64,000 nucleotides of DNA. Origin: Acinetobacter sp. UBA3106. Lineage in GTDB: Bacteria; Pseudomonadota; Gammaproteobacteria; Pseudomonadales; Moraxellaceae. The notes below the pieces were generated by a model. It worked only from the letters and a program-made list of their open reading frames with translations, ran no database searches and had not been told where the DNA came from. Location: the NCBI GenBank assembly GCA_002365595.1, contig DFAM01000018.1, positions 68,859-132,858 on the forward strand, given 5' to 3'. Below are positions 27,927 through 36,944 of this stretch, in pieces. Position 1 is the stretch's first letter. Each line of letters starts with the position of its first letter. Both the position numbers and the translations under genes were made by a program.

Positions 27927-29438
27927 ATGACCCGTTTACACGATTTAAAAGCCCGACATTCCCGTTCAGCGGAAGTCAAAGCGCAGCTGGATTATCCGGT
28001 GATTGATACCGATATTCATACCAATGAATTCAGTCCATTGCTGGAAGACTATATTGCCCAGTACGGCGGTTCAAAAGTGGTGGATCTGTTCCGTGAACAT
28101 TTAAACAGCAATGGTTTAAATGTCCTGGCTGCAGAGTGGTATAAAACCACACCGCAAGAACGCCAGGATAAACGTTTATTCCGTCCGCCTTTCTGGGCGC
28201 TGCCAGCACAGAACTCATATGACCTGGCTACAGTATCTTTACCGTCATTACTCAATGAACGTCTGGAAGAATTGGGAACTGATTATGCAGTGCTTTATCC
28301 AAATATCTCGTTATTTCCGATTAACTCAAGCAATGATGATTTACGCCGTACTTTAACCCGTGCGGTCAATCATTATCATGCCGATATTTATCGTCCTTAT
28401 GCCGACCGTTTAACCCCAGTTGCCGCGATTCCCTTACATACCCCTGAAGAAGGCATTGAAGAGCTGGAATATGCGGTCAATACTCTCGGCTTAAAAACCG
28501 CCCTGATTCCGGGTGCAATCCGTCGTCCAGTGAAAGCGATTGCCGACAAATATCCAGATGATCAAGAGCTGCGTCGCTATGTCTATTGGCTGGATTTCTT
28601 TGGAATTGATAGTGCACACGACTATGACCCGTTTTGGCAGAAGAGTATTGAACTGGGAATCAACCTATCCACCCATTCAGGCAGTCAAAGCTGGGTGGCA
28701 CGTAATTCGCCATCGAATTATATGTTCAACCATATTAACCATTTTGCCGATGCCTCTGAAGCTTTGGCCAAAGCGCTGTTTTTTGGTGGTGTGACCGAAC
28801 GTTTCCCACAACTGCGCATTGCGCTATTGGAAGCGGGTGCAGCCTGGGGTGCAAATGTATTGACCCATCTGGTCGACCGTTTTGAAAAGCGTGGCAATGC
28901 GCATGTGCAGCAATATAACCCGGCCAATATCGATCGTCAGTTGATTATTGACTTATATCGTCAGCACGGACAGGAACTGTTTAAAGGCCGTGAATATAGT
29001 GACGATCAAATCATTGAAAGTGTATTTGGAGTGGCATCAGCATTCCGTTTCCGTGAACAGAAAGCTGAAGATATTAACGATTTTGCTTTGGCTAAGATCC
29101 ACAACAAACAAGATATTTTTGATCGCTGGGTGCCGAATTTCTATTTCGGCAACGAAGCCGATGACCGCACCATTGTTGGCGCATTGCATCCACAGGCAAC
29201 GCCGTTTAATCAAAAAGTAAATGCTTTATTTTCATCAGATTCAGGTCATTGGGATGTACCCGAACTGACGGAGCCTTTGGCGGAAACCTGGGATTTAGTT
29301 ACAGAGGGGGCAATTACTGAACAGGATTTTAAAGCCTTGGTGTTTGATAATCCTTACCGTTTTTATACCGCAAACAATCCTGATTTCTTTAAAGGCACGC
29401 AAGTGGAACAAAAACTGAAAAAGAAACAGGCCGCATAA
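27927..29438 (+). CDS. Amidohydrolase family protein (PF04909-like)
   Basis: A 503-residue cytoplasmic TIM-barrel metal-dependent hydrolase or decarboxylase. The first-strand metal motif reads VIDTDIHTNEF near residue 27, so the usual HxH is HxN as in a subgroup of the family. LAAIPLHTPEE-like, LSTHSGSQSW and LEAGAAWGANVLTHLVDRF further on are typical barrel segments. I chose ATG 27927 (AGAGG seven bases upstream) over upstream TTG or ATG codons. It is the first gene after the sigma-54 promoter, so it probably acts on the imported substrate or its cleavage product. The reaction is unknown. Confidence 0.82.
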   Translation: MTRLHDLKARHSRSAEVKAQLDYPVIDTDIHTNEFSPLLEDYIAQYGGSKVVDLFREHLNSNGLNVLAAEWYKTTPQERQDKRLFRPPFWALPAQNSYDLATVSLPSLLNERLEELGTDYAVLYPNISLFPINSSNDDLRRTLTRAVNHYHADIYRPYADRLTPVAAIPLHTPEEGIEELEYAVNTLGLKTALIPGAIRRPVKAIADKYPDDQELRRYVYWLDFFGIDSAHDYDPFWQKSIELGINLSTHSGSQSWVARNSPSNYMFNHINHFADASEALAKALFFGGVTERFPQLRIALLEAGAAWGANVLTHLVDRFEKRGNAHVQQYNPANIDRQLIIDLYRQHGQELFKGREYSDDQIIESVFGVASAFRFREQKAEDINDFALAKIHNKQDIFDRWVPNFYFGNEADDRTIVGALHPQATPFNQKVNALFSSDSGHWDVPELTEPLAETWDLVTEGAITEQDFKALVFDNPYRFYTANNPDFFKGTQVEQKLKKKQAA

Positions 29439-29465
29439 CCCGTATTTCCCACGCACTACATTTAC

Positions 29466-29486
29466 CCCCAGGTCCTTGGCTTGGGG
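29466..29486 (+). other. Intercistronic G/C-rich hairpin in the operon
   Basis: In the 98-base gap between amidohydrolase and porin, CCCCA and TGGGG can pair over an 11-base loop, followed by further G tracts. It may adjust relative expression of the two genes; this is only a structural observation. Confidence 0.35.
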
Positions 29487-29536
29487 TTGGGGGCAGCTTT
29501 GCGCTTTGGGGCACAAAAAAGAAGTGAAATGAGAGT

Positions 29537-31018
29537 ATGAAAAGAACGTCGTTAAACCTTGCAGTGGCATTAATTTTATCTGCAAGCAGTCCATTGAGCT
29601 TTGCCAGTGACGCTGATTTACAACAGCAGCTGAGCAGCTTGAAACAGCAGATTGAAAGCCTGCAACAACGCTTACATGCTGTTGAAGCACAACCCCAAGC
29701 CAATGCTGCTGTTGTTGCACCCGTGAATGAAAGTGTAACAAGTGAAAGTACTGCAGGTGCTGAGGAATCTGAACTGGCTGCTGGCCCAACGCCGGCAACG
29801 TCGGATGATATTGAAGGTTTACGTACCGATTTAGAAAACTATAAATATGACCAGTCGCGTCAGTATGAACGCCAAACGGTCAAGTCGACACGTGATACGA
29901 CTTTATTTGGTACGGTGCAACTGCGTGCCAATGTTCAGGACAATAACACCGCACCCAATACTCCAAAATCGACTTTTGATATCGGAACAGCGTTGCTTGG
30001 CGTGCGCGGTAATCTATTTAAAGATTACAACGAAGGCAAAAACCTCGATTATCAAGCCTCTTTTGGTTATTCAAAACGTAATGACGGCAGCAATAACAGC
30101 AACTTTAACCTGCTCGATGCTTACTTGCGCTATCACGTGTTGTCGACCAATGGGGGGGCAGAAATTTCCAAGTTGAATCTCACCCTAGGTCAGCAGCTTT
30201 TGCCGTTCGGTCTAGATGTGCAATCACCTGAAGACTTGCGCCCAACCATTAGCACCGCAACTGCTCCAACTTACTTAGGTTTATTTACCCGCCAAAATGG
30301 CTTGATTGTGCGCGGCGATGCCAAGCCCTTTGTGGACTATGGTGCGAACTATCGCGCACCGTTATTTGAATATGCGATTGGGGTGACTAACGGCAATGGC
30401 AGCAACAAAACCGATGACAATAACGGCAAAGACTATATCGGCCGTGTGGCATTCACGTTGCCGGTCGACTATGCCAGCTGGTTACGCGAATTCAAAGTCG
30501 GTGCGTCTTATATCAAAGGCGAAGCAAAATTATCCGGCTCCGGCATCAACGATAACAAGGCAAAACGTGATCGGCTGGGTTTCGATATCTATTACAACCA
30601 TGCACCCTTTGGTGTGACCTATGAATATCTGCAAGGCAAGACCGATTATATCGACACGACTGTACCTTCAATAAAAGAAGCCAAAGCAGAAGGGCATACC
30701 TTTACCGCGTTCTATACCTTGGGTGACCAGTTCTATAACAGTATTAAATCCAATGCCAAATTTGATGATTTCTGGCCGAAATCGATTCAAGGCTATTACC
30801 GCTACGACAGTTATAACCCCAATAAAAATCAGCAAGATTATCTCGATAGCGCCAGTGGCCGCATCGGTGAATACGACATTCACTCTCTGGGTTTAAACCT
30901 GTTTTTTGCGCAGACCACCAAATTTCAGTTACAGCTTAATCATTATATCTATGACATAGAAGCTGCCGCCCAAAAAGACACCAATGAACTGCAAGCGCAA
31001 TTCCAATATACCTTCTAA
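29537..31018 (+). CDS. Outer-membrane porin with N-terminal coiled coil
   Basis: A 493-residue exported protein: signal peptide ending SFA after residue 23, then a Gln/Leu-rich coiled coil (about residues 24-50), an Ala/Pro/Glu linker, and a beta-barrel from about residue 115 ending in Phe (QFQYTF), the outer-membrane assembly signal. The layout resembles phosphate/carboxylate-type porins with a periplasmic trimer stalk. Inside this operon it probably admits the transporter substrate across the outer membrane. It starts 98 bases after the amidohydrolase. Confidence 0.85.
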   Translation: MKRTSLNLAVALILSASSPLSFASDADLQQQLSSLKQQIESLQQRLHAVEAQPQANAAVVAPVNESVTSESTAGAEESELAAGPTPATSDDIEGLRTDLENYKYDQSRQYERQTVKSTRDTTLFGTVQLRANVQDNNTAPNTPKSTFDIGTALLGVRGNLFKDYNEGKNLDYQASFGYSKRNDGSNNSNFNLLDAYLRYHVLSTNGGAEISKLNLTLGQQLLPFGLDVQSPEDLRPTISTATAPTYLGLFTRQNGLIVRGDAKPFVDYGANYRAPLFEYAIGVTNGNGSNKTDDNNGKDYIGRVAFTLPVDYASWLREFKVGASYIKGEAKLSGSGINDNKAKRDRLGFDIYYNHAPFGVTYEYLQGKTDYIDTTVPSIKEAKAEGHTFTAFYTLGDQFYNSIKSNAKFDDFWPKSIQGYYRYDSYNPNKNQQDYLDSASGRIGEYDIHSLGLNLFFAQTTKFQLQLNHYIYDIEAAAQKDTNELQAQFQYTF

Positions 31019-31051
31019 TTCAATTATTTAATTTATATAGGACTGTTAAAT

Positions 31052-32107
31052 ATGAAGCTTTTCTCTAAAAAAATTGCCACTACATTCTTGGCCTTATCGG
31101 CATTGGGACTTAGTTTGCAGCTGCATGCAGCCAACCCGAAAGAAATTCGTATTTCTATGTCAAGTGCAGGTGAGGGGGGCAAACCTAAAGTGGGTGGGAG
31201 CTTTGCTGCTTCAGCCCATTTACGTGGTGTGTTGGAACAAGAATTTAAAAAAGATGGTATTAAAGTCACCTGGTTATTCTTTCCGGGTGCAGGCCCTGCC
31301 ACCAATGAAGCCTTAGCCAACGGTAAGGTCGATTTTGCTTTACATGGTGACTTACCGTCATTGGTGGGACGCTCGACAGGACTGAAAACCAAAGTATTGT
31401 TTTCTACTGGACATTTTGGTCCCGTGTATGTGGCCGTACCAGCCGGTTCTGGCGCGAAGTCTTTTGCTGATCTAAAAGGCAAAAAATTCTCAATCTTTAA
31501 AGGCACCAATGGTCAAATCGTATTTAACCGTGTATTAGCAAAATATGGTTTTACCGAACGTGACCTGCGTGTGATTTCGCAAGATAGTTATTCTGCTCGT
31601 ACATCTCTAGCAACAGGTGATATTGATGCCACGATTACTTCACCATTTAGTTTGGTTTCACGTGGAGTCGCAAAAACCTTAATTGAAATTAAGGATCCAA
31701 AAGTTGCAGCCGTGGCGCATTTTTGGGTGACTGAGAATTTCGAAAAACAATATCCAGAAATCACACAACGTGTTGTTACGACATTCATTAAACAAGCACG
31801 GTGGAGTTCAGAAGAAGCCAACCGAGTCACCCAATATAAGCTCTGGTCACAAAGTGGTATTCCATTGGTCGACTACCAGAAAACCTGGGATGGCTGGAAC
31901 CTCAAAGACCGTAACAGCCCCTTACTGGATGAATTCCATCGGTCGCAAATCGACAGCGCATTAAAAATTGCCAAAGACGCAAAACTCATCCGCCGCGATG
32001 TCGATACCAAAACCTGGTATGAACCGAAGTATTTGAATAATGCCTTGAAAGAACTGAATTTACAGAACTATTGGCGTGCATTTAATGCCAATGGCCAGCC
32101 AAAATAA
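31052..32107 (+). CDS. ABC substrate-binding protein (SsuA/TauA/NMT1 type)
   Basis: A 351-residue periplasmic binding protein with a Sec signal ending LQLHA near residue 26. The mature protein has the type II binding fold of the aliphatic sulfonate/nitrate/taurine group (IRISMSSAG, FFPGAGPATNEALANGKVDFALHGDLPS, GKKFSIFKGTNGQ, ATITSPFSLVSRGVAK). It lies 33 bases after the porin gene. The ligand cannot be read, but sulfonate-like or sulfate-ester-like molecules are the common theme of this group. Confidence 0.88.
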   Translation: MKLFSKKIATTFLALSALGLSLQLHAANPKEIRISMSSAGEGGKPKVGGSFAASAHLRGVLEQEFKKDGIKVTWLFFPGAGPATNEALANGKVDFALHGDLPSLVGRSTGLKTKVLFSTGHFGPVYVAVPAGSGAKSFADLKGKKFSIFKGTNGQIVFNRVLAKYGFTERDLRVISQDSYSARTSLATGDIDATITSPFSLVSRGVAKTLIEIKDPKVAAVAHFWVTENFEKQYPEITQRVVTTFIKQARWSSEEANRVTQYKLWSQSGIPLVDYQKTWDGWNLKDRNSPLLDEFHRSQIDSALKIAKDAKLIRRDVDTKTWYEPKYLNNALKELNLQNYWRAFNANGQPK

Positions 32108-32122
32108 TTCAGGAACGTGGTT

Positions 32123-33373
32123 ATGAATCCAATTGAAAGCCATGTGATCACTACACCGTTAACCGCAAAGTTCATGAGCAGTTTTGTGCTGCTGACGATT
32201 ATTGCCGGGTTAGGGGTGGGCGTTGCCCGTATTCTGATTTCATTGTACGCCGTGCAACTTGAGGCGACTGAGCTTCAGTTGGGACTGATTGCGGCAGCGC
32301 AAAGCATCGGCATCTTGTTTATGGCGCTGCCGATTGGGGTTTTGGTGCAGCGTCTCGGTTCACTGAAAGTTTTTAGTCTTGGCAGTGTGATGGGTGCAGC
32401 TTTATATGCACTGACTCCGCTGCAGGAAAGTGCCTGGTATCTACTGGCGCTGACAGCCTTGGTGAGCTTTGTTTTACCGATGCGCTTTGTCTCGATTAAT
32501 ACGGTTTTCCTGAGCAATCTAAAACGCCTTGGGCCAGCCAAAGCAGGCTGGTTCCGTGGTTCGCACATGATGGGTTTTTTCCTGATTGCGCCGGCTTTAA
32601 CAGTATTGCTGATCCAGTATTTTGGTTATGGCGGCAGTTTTTACTGTGTCGCTGTGATGTTCCTGGCCACGTTATTTTTTGCCCCGTTTTGCTTTCAGAA
32701 AACTTATCAAACTGCGGCTAATGCACCGAGCTTTCAATGGCGTGATGTGCTGGCTCCATTGGCATTACTGAAAACCCATGCAGCTTTACGTGTGGTCTGC
32801 GCTTTAGAGTTTTTAAGCAGTATCGCAAATAACTATTTTGGCTTTTTTATTGTGGTCATCGCTATTCAAAGTTTCTCTATGTCGGAATCGGTCGCGGTGA
32901 TGTTGCTCACCACCCAAGGCATTGTGTTTGTCGGCTCACTTTTCACCCTGGGTGGCTTGGCTGAACTGATTGGCTATTCGAAATTTTACTGGATCGGTTT
33001 GAGTTTGATCAGCAGTGCCTTACTGATTTTGGCCATCACGCCGATTATATTCTGGATGTGGCCGGCATCGCTGATGCTGGGACTCGGTTTGGGCATGTTG
33101 CACATTGCCAACTTTATGTCCTTTGCCAAAGTTGGCGAACAAACCGCGATGGCAAAAATTTCGCCGATTGTAGCGCTGGTTGGCCCGGCCGGTGGCTTGT
33201 TTGGTGGCTTTTTAGGCGCAGCATTTGGCGCCAGCATCGGCTTGCAAAATCTGTTTTTCCCCATTGGTCTGGCGTTTATCGGACTGATTTTATTGATCTC
33301 TCGTGATCAGGCATTTATCTCATTTTTAAAACCTGATGATTCACAACAACTCGCAGAAGGACAAGAATCATGA
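32123..33373 (+). CDS. MFS transporter
   Basis: A 416-residue protein with about twelve membrane helices and the cytoplasmic loop 2 pattern GVLVQRLGSLKV. I chose ATG 32123 with AGGA eight bases upstream rather than the GTG at 32117. It overlaps the next permease by four bases, so it is truly part of this operon. A secondary transporter within an ABC-importer operon is unusual; export of a reaction product or an alternative uptake route are both possible. Confidence 0.87.
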   Translation: MNPIESHVITTPLTAKFMSSFVLLTIIAGLGVGVARILISLYAVQLEATELQLGLIAAAQSIGILFMALPIGVLVQRLGSLKVFSLGSVMGAALYALTPLQESAWYLLALTALVSFVLPMRFVSINTVFLSNLKRLGPAKAGWFRGSHMMGFFLIAPALTVLLIQYFGYGGSFYCVAVMFLATLFFAPFCFQKTYQTAANAPSFQWRDVLAPLALLKTHAALRVVCALEFLSSIANNYFGFFIVVIAIQSFSMSESVAVMLLTTQGIVFVGSLFTLGGLAELIGYSKFYWIGLSLISSALLILAITPIIFWMWPASLMLGLGLGMLHIANFMSFAKVGEQTAMAKISPIVALVGPAGGLFGGFLGAAFGASIGLQNLFFPIGLAFIGLILLISRDQAFISFLKPDDSQQLAEGQES

Positions 33374-34212
33374 GCCTTACGAATGTAAGCACACATTCGG
33401 TACAGTGGCAAAGTTACCGAAGTGCATTTGAATTTTTTAAGAAATACCTGAAAGTAACCTTGCAATTGGCTTGTGGTCTGCTACTACCGGTGTTGTTGTT
33501 GGCGGTGTGGCATGTGGCAACCGTGCAGCAGTGGTTGCCAGAGCAAATTTTGCCAGCGCCACAATTGGTGTGGAGTACCAGCGTTGAACTTTGGCAGTCT
33601 GGCGATTTGCAATTTCACTTTGCCACTAGCGCCAAACGTATTTTCTGGAGCGTGGCTTTAGGGGTGAGCGTAGGCTTAAGTTTGGGAATCTGGTTTGCCT
33701 TGTCCCAACGCGCACAGCGTTTTGTCTTGCCGAGTATCAACTTACTGATCCAGTTCCCGATCATTGGCTGGATTCCACTGCTGATGATCTTCTTGGGTAT
33801 TGATGAGGCCTTGAAGATTGTGGCGATCTCGCTTGCAGTCATTTCTCCAGTCTTGATTGCGACATTTAAAGGGATCCAACAAGTACCAAGCCGTTTACTA
33901 GAAGTGACGCAGGTTTATAAATTTTCCAAACTTCAAACCTTTTCTAAAGTGATTTTACCGGCAAGCCTGCCTGCGATTATCAGCGGTTTACGTCAAGGCG
34001 TGATGCAGGCCTGGTTGGCTTTGGTGTTTGTCGAGCTGCTGGCAAGCAGTGAAGGCATCGGCTTCCTGATGGTGTGGGGACGTCAATTGATGCAGATGGA
34101 TATTATTTTCATGGGCATCATTTTAATTGGCATCACGGGCTTTGTTCTGGACAGCGTATTGGCTGCCTTTGAACGCCTTGCTCGTTTTTACGCAACACGC
34201 GTGGGAGGCTAA
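33370..34212 (+). CDS. ABC transporter permease (SsuC/TauC type), first copy
   Basis: A 280-residue inner-membrane permease with about six helices. The coupling loop that contacts the ATPase is visible (LEVTQVYKFSKLQTFSKVILPASLPAIISGLRQG is the region; EAxxxG-like pattern near residue 190). It overlaps the MFS stop by four bases and is followed by another permease two bases later. With that neighbour it may form a heterodimeric channel. Confidence 0.9.
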   Translation: MSLTNVSTHSVQWQSYRSAFEFFKKYLKVTLQLACGLLLPVLLLAVWHVATVQQWLPEQILPAPQLVWSTSVELWQSGDLQFHFATSAKRIFWSVALGVSVGLSLGIWFALSQRAQRFVLPSINLLIQFPIIGWIPLLMIFLGIDEALKIVAISLAVISPVLIATFKGIQQVPSRLLEVTQVYKFSKLQTFSKVILPASLPAIISGLRQGVMQAWLALVFVELLASSEGIGFLMVWGRQLMQMDIIFMGIILIGITGFVLDSVLAAFERLARFYATRVGG

Positions 34213-34214
34213 TC

Positions 34215-35027
34215 ATGTCAGAACTTAGTTTTGAAAAATCAGTAACCTGGAGAAATCCACGTCTGGAAAAAAGTATCAGAGTGCTGCAAGCCTTGATTTT
34301 ACCCCTCGCATTTATTGCACTCTGGGCGCTAGCTTCCACTTTACAGTGGCTCGATCCTAAATTGATTCCATCGCCACTCACGGTATTAACGGGTGCTATG
34401 CAGAGCTTTAACCAAGCTGAATTCTGGCAAGGTTTCGCGGCCAGTTTAAGTCGTAATTTTGTCGGCTATGCGATTGGCGCAACGCTCGGTGTTGCCTTTG
34501 GCGTGGCGTTAGGTACCACGCGCTGGATCAACTGGCTATTTGCACCGGGCTTTAACGTATTGCGTCAGGTCTCGCTGTTTGCTTGGTTACCGTTAATTTC
34601 AACCTTTTTAGGTTATGGCAACGGTGCAAAAATCCTGTTTATTAGTCTTTCGGTATTCTATCCTGTCGCGCTGCATAGTTTAGAGGGCGTGAGCAGCATC
34701 AGCGCGAAATATAGCGAAGTCGCAAGAGTCTATCAATTTCCCAAACTCTACACCTACCGCAAGTTGATTTTACCGGCAGCCAGTCCACAGATTTTTGTTG
34801 GTCTGCAACTGGGTTTAATTTTCGCCTGGCTGGCAACCGTGGGTTCGGAATTTTTACTGGCAAATTATGGCGTTGGACTGGGTAATTTGGTCATCCGTGG
34901 TCGTGAGCAATTTAATGTGTCTCTAATTATTTTAGGCATGCTAACCATTGGTGTTGTCGGGGTGATTTTAAACAGCATCCTTGCGCGTATAGAACGAAAA
35001 GTACTGCGCTGGCAGCAGCGGAGCTAG
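34215..35027 (+). CDS. ABC transporter permease (SsuC/TauC type), second copy
   Basis: A 270-residue permease, clearly a relative of the first copy, with a similar membrane pattern and coupling loop (YSEVARVYQFPKLYTYRKLILPAASPQI is the region, near residue 175). It begins two bases after the previous permease and ends eleven bases before the lipoprotein binding protein. The AGGAGAAATAACA stretch after its stop provides the next ribosome-binding site. Confidence 0.9.
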   Translation: MSELSFEKSVTWRNPRLEKSIRVLQALILPLAFIALWALASTLQWLDPKLIPSPLTVLTGAMQSFNQAEFWQGFAASLSRNFVGYAIGATLGVAFGVALGTTRWINWLFAPGFNVLRQVSLFAWLPLISTFLGYGNGAKILFISLSVFYPVALHSLEGVSSISAKYSEVARVYQFPKLYTYRKLILPAASPQIFVGLQLGLIFAWLATVGSEFLLANYGVGLGNLVIRGREQFNVSLIILGMLTIGVVGVILNSILARIERKVLRWQQRS

Positions 35028-35038
35028 GAGAAATAACA

Positions 35039-36067
35039 ATGAAAATACTTCCTCATTTTTGGCAAAAAGCGATTCTAGGCGCAGTGATCGGTGCAAGTGT
35101 AGTTGCAGGCTGTAGCACACAACAGCTGGAAAAAAATCCTGCTACTGCAGTGACGCATTTACGTTATCAAAGTTACCCCGGTCTGGTGTCGTTGCCTGAA
35201 TTGGCACAAGACTTGGGCTACCTGGGCAAAATTAAACTGGATTATGTCGGTACGGTACAAGGTGGCCCACAGGATTTATTGACCCTAGTTTCAGGTGATG
35301 TTGATTTTGCTTCAGCCTTTAATGGCGCCGTGGTGAAAGTCATTGCTGCGGGTTTAGATGTGGTGCCTGTGATCGCATCTTATGGCAGTGATGAAGACAT
35401 GAACGTGGGTTTTTATGTTTTAGAGAACAGCCCGATTCGTAGTCCACGCGATTTTATTGGTAAAAAAGTCGCGGTAAATGCCTTTGGCGCCCATTACGAA
35501 TTTATCGTGAAAGATTATTTACTGCGTCATGGTTTAACTGAAAAAGAAATTCGTGATGTTGAACTGATTGTCTTGCCGCCGGTGAGTTCCGAGCAAGCTT
35601 TACGTAATGGTCAAATCGATATTGCCGTGTTCTCGGGCATTCTAGAAAAACGTGCGTTAAAGAGCGGTGGTGTGCGTCCGATCTTTAAAGATATTGAGTT
35701 ATACGGACCATTCACTGCCGGCAGTTATTCAATGCGCCGTGATTTTATTAAACAGAACCCGGAATTGGCTAAAACCTTTGTCAATGGTGTCGCACGTGCA
35801 CAAGAATGGTTACATCACACCCCGAAAGAACAAATCGTGGCGCGTATGGAAAGCATTATTGATAAACGTCAGCGCAACGAAACCAAAGTCCTGATTCCCT
35901 ATTACACCGGAACCGGTGTACATGCAGTGGGTGGGGTTCAAAAAGATCAGGACTTCGCGCCTTGGATCAAGGCTTTGGTACAAGAGCAGAAATTAAAACC
36001 GCATCAGCTCAATGTCAGCACGCTGTACAGCAATGAATTTAATCCTTATGCAGCGCAAAAAAATTAA
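35039..36067 (+). CDS. ABC substrate-binding lipoprotein (NMT1/SsuA type)
   Basis: A 342-residue binding protein anchored as a lipoprotein: lipobox SVVAGC with Cys25. The fold segments (LGYLGKIKLDYVGTVQGGPQ, LTLVSGDVDFASAFNGAVVK, GKKVAVNAFGAHYEF, LRNGQIDIAVFSG) match the same type II group as the first binding protein, but the two are clearly divergent. Having a soluble and a lipidated receptor in one operon suggests two importers or two ligands. Confidence 0.88.
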   Translation: MKILPHFWQKAILGAVIGASVVAGCSTQQLEKNPATAVTHLRYQSYPGLVSLPELAQDLGYLGKIKLDYVGTVQGGPQDLLTLVSGDVDFASAFNGAVVKVIAAGLDVVPVIASYGSDEDMNVGFYVLENSPIRSPRDFIGKKVAVNAFGAHYEFIVKDYLLRHGLTEKEIRDVELIVLPPVSSEQALRNGQIDIAVFSGILEKRALKSGGVRPIFKDIELYGPFTAGSYSMRRDFIKQNPELAKTFVNGVARAQEWLHHTPKEQIVARMESIIDKRQRNETKVLIPYYTGTGVHAVGGVQKDQDFAPWIKALVQEQKLKPHQLNVSTLYSNEFNPYAAQKN

Positions 36068-36088
36068 GATTAAAAAAGGAATACAATA

Positions 36089-36922
36089 ATGACCAGTGCT
36101 TTAAATTTAGATCATGTGCGTAAGGTCTTTCCTGCACAAAATCATCCCAATAGCAAAAATTACAAACCTGAATTCGTGGCGGTCGAAAATGTCACTTTAG
36201 ATATCCAACACGGTGAATTTGTTTCTATTGTTGGACCGAGTGGTTGCGGTAAATCGACTTTACTTGACCTGATTGCCGGCTTAACCAAGCCATCTTCGGG
36301 GCAAATTTTACTCAGCGGCAAACAGATTACCCAGCCGGGTTTGGACCGTGGCATCGTGTTTCAGCAATACGCGCTGTATCCCTGGCTGACCGCTTTAGAA
36401 AATATTGAATTTGGTCTGGAAGCCAAAGGTGTCGACAAGAAAACTCGCCATGAAAAAGCCCAGTATTATTTGCAACTGGTTGGACTTTCAGGTTTTGAAA
36501 AGCATTATCCGAATGAGCTTTCCGGTGGGATGAAACAACGTGTGGCGATTGCGCGCAGCCTTGCCTATGAGCCGGAAATTTTGCTGATGGATGAACCCTT
36601 TGCTGCACTGGATGCGCAAACCCGTGAAACCTTGCAAGAAGAGTTAATTAAAATTTGGCAAAGCTCGAAAAAAACCATTGTTTTCATCACCCATAGTATT
36701 GATGAAGCGATTTTCCTCAGTCAACGCGTGGCGATTATGACCTCCAGGCCAGGGCGAATTAAGGAAGTCATCGATATTCCCGCCAGCCTGAAAGCCAAAG
36801 CTGAGGACATTCGCTCCACCGCCGAATACGGCAAAATTCGTCATCAAATCTGGTCGCTCTTAAGCGAAGAAGTGATTAAGGCGCAAGCACTCGAAAAAGA
36901 CAAACAGCTTGCTCACGCATAA
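36089..36922 (+). CDS. ABC transporter ATPase (SsuB/TauB type)
   Basis: A 277-residue nucleotide-binding subunit with Walker A GPSGCGKST, Q-loop (FQQYALYPWLT), signature LSGGMKQR, Walker B ILLMDEPFAALD and H-loop (FITHSIDEA). It lies 21 bases after the lipoprotein gene and 22 before the third permease. It energises the importer(s) of this operon. A second ATPase at 39545 is its homologue. Confidence 0.94.
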   Translation: MTSALNLDHVRKVFPAQNHPNSKNYKPEFVAVENVTLDIQHGEFVSIVGPSGCGKSTLLDLIAGLTKPSSGQILLSGKQITQPGLDRGIVFQQYALYPWLTALENIEFGLEAKGVDKKTRHEKAQYYLQLVGLSGFEKHYPNELSGGMKQRVAIARSLAYEPEILLMDEPFAALDAQTRETLQEELIKIWQSSKKTIVFITHSIDEAIFLSQRVAIMTSRPGRIKEVIDIPASLKAKAEDIRSTAEYGKIRHQIWSLLSEEVIKAQALEKDKQLAHA

Positions 36923-36944
36923 ATAAAATTGAGGATTATTCATC

